A DNA stretch of 64,000 nt. Source: Aestuariibacter sp. GS-14. Lineage in GTDB: Bacteria > Pseudomonadota > Gammaproteobacteria > Enterobacterales > Alteromonadaceae. The stretch's first letter is position 1. Every line of letters begins with the position of its first letter. Made by a program: the position numbers and the translations under genes. Below, piece after piece: positions 63,022 to 64,000 of the stretch. Below the pieces are notes generated by a model. That model saw only the letters and a program-made list of their open reading frames with translations. It ran no database searches and was not told where the DNA came from. The stretch spans positions 1-64,000 of the forward strand of contig NZ_VHIP01000009.1 in assembly GCF_006494365.1 (NCBI RefSeq), written 5' to 3'.

Positions 63022-64000
63022 ACCATTCCCAGCCGAATCATTCAGCGCAAGCAACCAAACCCCATGTTGTCATAGCCGGTGGCGGTACTGCCGGATGGAT
63101 GACTGCCGCCGCGCTGGTAAAAAAGCTTGGCCCGCTGATCCGTATTACGTTAGTTGAATCGTCTGACATTCCCACCATTGGCGTTGGCGAAGCCACTATT
63201 CCGCCATTGCGGGTCTTTCATCAGCTATTGGGTATTAACGAAGCCGACTTCATGCGCGCCACGTCTGCTACCTTTAAACTGGGTATTGAATTTGCCAGTT
63301 TTGGCAAGCTCAACCAACGATACATTCACTCGTTTGGGCAAACTGGTCAATCGAGCTGGCTGGCTGAGTTTATTCATTTCTGGCGCGAAGGGCTGGACCG
63401 CGGCATCGCTACCGATTACGGCAGCTATTGCCTGGAACTGGCAGCGGCCAAAGCCAATAAGTTTTATACCTCTGCGCAAAACGCACCGCTGAATTACGCT
63501 TATCACTTAGATGCGGGTGCCTACGCCACGTTTTTGAAACGCTTGTCGGTGCAGGCAGGCGTTAAGCATGTAGTAGATACCATAGAGCAGGTAACACTAA
63601 ACGACACGGGCAATATTGATGCATTGAAGCTCGCACAGTCGGGCAATTTACAGGGTGATCTGTTTATCGATTGCACCGGCTTTCGCTCGCGGCTGATGGG
63701 CGAGGCATTGAACGTAGGCTACGAAGACTGGTCACACTGGCTGTTTTGCGACCGCGCGCTGGCAGTGCAAACCGAACTCGCGCCACCACTAAAGCCTTAC
63801 ACGGTAGCCAGTGCCCACAGAGCTGGCTGGCGCTGGGAAATTCCGCTGCAACATCGCATGGGCAATGGCTTTGTGTACAGCAGCCAGTTTCTAGACGACC
63901 ACGCAGCGCGTGACACCTTCAGCAAAGCACTAAGCAATAAACCATTACAGGAGATACGCGCATTACAGTTTACCACCGGCCGACGCTTAAAAGCCTGGCA
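63018..64000 (+). CDS. Flavin-dependent (tryptophan) halogenase family protein 2 (partial)
   Basis: The gene is cut by the window end; 327 residues are visible. It starts at the ATG overlapping the SapC stop. FAD motif VIAGGGTAGWMTAAAL (GGGTAG at 21-26), VGEATIPPL, the Lys in ATFKLGIEF and the signature WRWEIP (about 274) are present. It is a diverged paralogue of the protein at 56642-58144, with the same context next to a TonB receptor. The C-terminal Glu motif lies beyond the window. Confidence 0.87.
   Translation, partial: MNHSQPNHSAQATKPHVVIAGGGTAGWMTAAALVKKLGPLIRITLVESSDIPTIGVGEATIPPLRVFHQLLGINEADFMRATSATFKLGIEFASFGKLNQRYIHSFGQTGQSSWLAEFIHFWREGLDRGIATDYGSYCLELAAAKANKFYTSAQNAPLNYAYHLDAGAYATFLKRLSVQAGVKHVVDTIEQVTLNDTGNIDALKLAQSGNLQGDLFIDCTGFRSRLMGEALNVGYEDWSHWLFCDRALAVQTELAPPLKPYTVASAHRAGWRWEIPLQHRMGNGFVYSSQFLDDHAARDTFSKALSNKPLQEIRALQFTTGRRLKAW

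Noticed and set aside
1-64000. Genomic island, prophage or CRISPR locus
   Set aside because: No integrase, transposase, phage structural gene, tRNA attachment site or spaced direct-repeat array was seen.

Overview
The window looks like the chromosome of a free-living, probably marine gammaproteobacterium of the Alteromonadales (Alteromonas/Aestuariibacter-like). This rests on the close match of housekeeping proteins (TrmA, FabR, SthA, DusA, CysJIH, XylR/XylA/XylB) to gammaproteobacterial versions, on lineage-type families (TIGR03899, TIGR04219, DUF2333, small secreted Psp-linked proteins), and on a polysaccharide locus with giant TonB-dependent receptors next to tryptophan-halogenase-like proteins and SapC. 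The genus is an inference. I saw no integrase, transposase, tRNA, prophage or CRISPR array.

Layout. 1-230: leftward promoter and leader resembling an rRNA operon, whose genes lie outside the window. 0.3-28 kb: ordinary core genome. It holds an RRM RNA-binding membrane protein, trmA, fabR divergent from an acyl desaturase with a FabR-like operator between them, two response regulators with degenerate GGDEF and apparently intact EAL domains (one beside a histidine kinase), sthA, an Fe-S type uracil-DNA glycosylase-like protein, the cysJIH sulfate-assimilation operon, a DUF2333/TIGR04219 pair, and the phage-shock genes pspA-pspC plus a membrane protein.

The most unusual part is 23.2-25.1 kb, directly upstream of pspA. 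Two tandem copies of a two-gene cassette (a 92-residue secreted protein followed by a 52-54-residue single-helix membrane protein) each have their own sigma-54 promoter and rho-independent terminator. All three promoters (pspA and both cassettes) carry paired 15-bp palindromes with centres exactly 21 bp apart, most simply read as PspF-type enhancer sites. This suggests an envelope-stress regulon with duplicated, apparently undescribed small proteins.

28.4-64 kb is a large plant-polysaccharide (xylan-centred) utilisation locus. It includes a GH43 lipoprotein with an MFS sugar porter, a Gfo/Idh/MocA oxidoreductase, a GH2 enzyme, a membrane-bound AraC regulator, a GH5 lipoprotein, a LysR regulator with a translationally coupled unknown protein and a divergent 58-residue gene, GH115 alpha-glucuronidase with a second GH43, xylR divergent from xylBA, a sialate-O-acetylesterase-type esterase, a GH9 lipoprotein, then TonB receptor-halogenase-DUF6445 and TonB receptor-SapC-halogenase. 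The last gene is cut by the window end. The likely logic is capture and debranching of glucuronoarabinoxylan at the cell surface, uptake of oligosaccharides through TonB receptors, hydrolysis to xylose, and entry into the pentose phosphate pathway via XylA and XylB under XylR control.
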